From SAR324 cluster bacterium (GTDB lineage Bacteria > SAR324 > JACQKK01), in contig JACZVE010000195.1 of assembly GCA_022572825.1 (NCBI GenBank), forward strand, positions 1-6,303: a stretch of 6,303 nucleotides of DNA, in the 5' to 3' direction. This document shows, one piece after another, positions 6,135 through 6,303 of the stretch; positions within the stretch are counted from its first letter, which is position 1; the number at the start of each line of letters is the position of its first letter. The notes under the pieces were generated by a model that did no database searches, had not been told where the DNA came from, and was given only the letters and a program-made list of their open reading frames with translations. The translations under genes and the position numbers were made by a program.

Positions 6135-6217
6135 CTCCGGCGGGTTAAGGGCTCTGCCCTTAACAATCCCGGCAGGAAGCAAGCTCCCTGCACCCGGAGC
6201 ATATTAGCCTTTAATAT
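6135..6217. repeat. Cluster of inverted repeats with three CCGG copies
   Basis: GTTAAGGGC (6144-6152) and GCCCTTAAC (6156-6164) form a perfect 9-bp hairpin with loop TCT. GCAGG (6172-6176) pairs with CCTGC (6187-6191). CTCCGG (6135-6140) pairs with CCGGAG (6194-6199) and would enclose both hairpins as a three-way junction. CCGG also occurs at 6169-6172, so other pairings compete. Next to it, ATATTA (6201-6206) pairs with TAATAT (6212-6217). The GGCGG, hairpin, CCCGG layout resembles REP-like intergenic elements of GC-rich Pseudomonadota, but only one copy is visible here. Confidence 0.45.
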
Positions 6218-6253
6218 CAAGTGCTTGGGAAGAATTGAGAGCTCGGAAAGGGA

Positions 6254-6294
6254 CCCTTGTAAGGGGGGTTTGGGGGAGCCACCGCTTCCCCAAA
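6254..6294. repeat. Two further inverted repeats at the right edge
   Basis: CCCT (6254-6257) pairs with AGGG (6262-6265) over loop TGTA. TTTGGGGGAG (6269-6278) pairs with CTTCCCCAAA (6285-6294), ten pairs with one G-T, over loop CCACCG. On the minus strand the second stem reads TTTGGGGAAG to CTCCCCCAAA with no T-run after it. It could be the end of a transcript entering from the right, or part of the same repeat element as the neighbouring hairpins. Confidence 0.4.
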
Positions 6295-6303
6295 TTGCAG
6301 TTT

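Larger units (their letters stand above)
5893..6303. other. Non-coding stretch right of the SDR gene
   Basis: No gene is supported in these 411 bases. The frames passing through are extensions or antisense shadows of the SDR gene. An AT patch at 6099-6108 reads TATATT on the minus strand (6105-6100) and could be a -10 box for the SDR gene, but the hexamer 17 bases upstream (TCTCAC) is a poor -35, and the leader would be about 200 bases long. The last 170 bases contain a cluster of inverted repeats, listed separately. Confidence 0.45.

Noticed and set aside
6135..6217. Riboswitch (TPP, molybdenum cofactor or similar) at the right edge
   Set aside because: The stems do not carry the conserved core sequences of any riboswitch class I can recall, so only a generic inverted-repeat cluster is called.

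Overview
The window is GC-rich chromosomal DNA. It looks like a bacterium of the Pseudomonadota, probably beta- or gammaproteobacterial. That placement rests on the HU protein, the DedA and acylphosphatase types, and the Shine-Dalgarno sites; it is an inference, not a firm assignment. Six genes are well supported and a seventh is weaker. There is no tRNA, rRNA, CRISPR array, recognisable transposase or phage gene.

Left half, plus strand: about 390 bases without a supported gene end in a structured leader. Then come a class IV PLP-dependent aminotransferase (391-1311), a DedA-family membrane protein (1516-2256), an acylphosphatase (2385-2672) and an HU-type nucleoid protein (3047-3322). The gaps between them are 204, 128 and 374 bases, so they look like separately controlled housekeeping genes rather than a tight operon. 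A GC-rich hairpin follows the HU gene and separates it from the convergent genes on the other strand.

Right half, minus strand (transcribed right to left): a short-chain dehydrogenase/reductase (SDR, 5892-5107) with a very strong ribosome binding site comes first. After 16 bases follows an EthD-like small protein (5090-4701), and after a further 171 bases ThiO-type glycine oxidase (4529-3417). The SDR and EthD-like frames could share a transcript. The SDR keeps its cofactor-binding and C-terminal motifs but, by eye alignment, lacks all four classical catalytic residues. The EthD-like frame has a convincing family core with aberrant ends and may be decaying.

Right edge: about 410 bases without a gene. 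The last 170 bases are packed with inverted repeats, including one perfect 9-bp hairpin and three CCGG copies that could pair in alternative ways. This is the main structure not explained by genes.

Overall this is an ordinary housekeeping region. I see no convincing new multi-gene system. The items most worth a second look are the atypical SDR, the EthD-like remnant and the hairpin cluster at the right edge.
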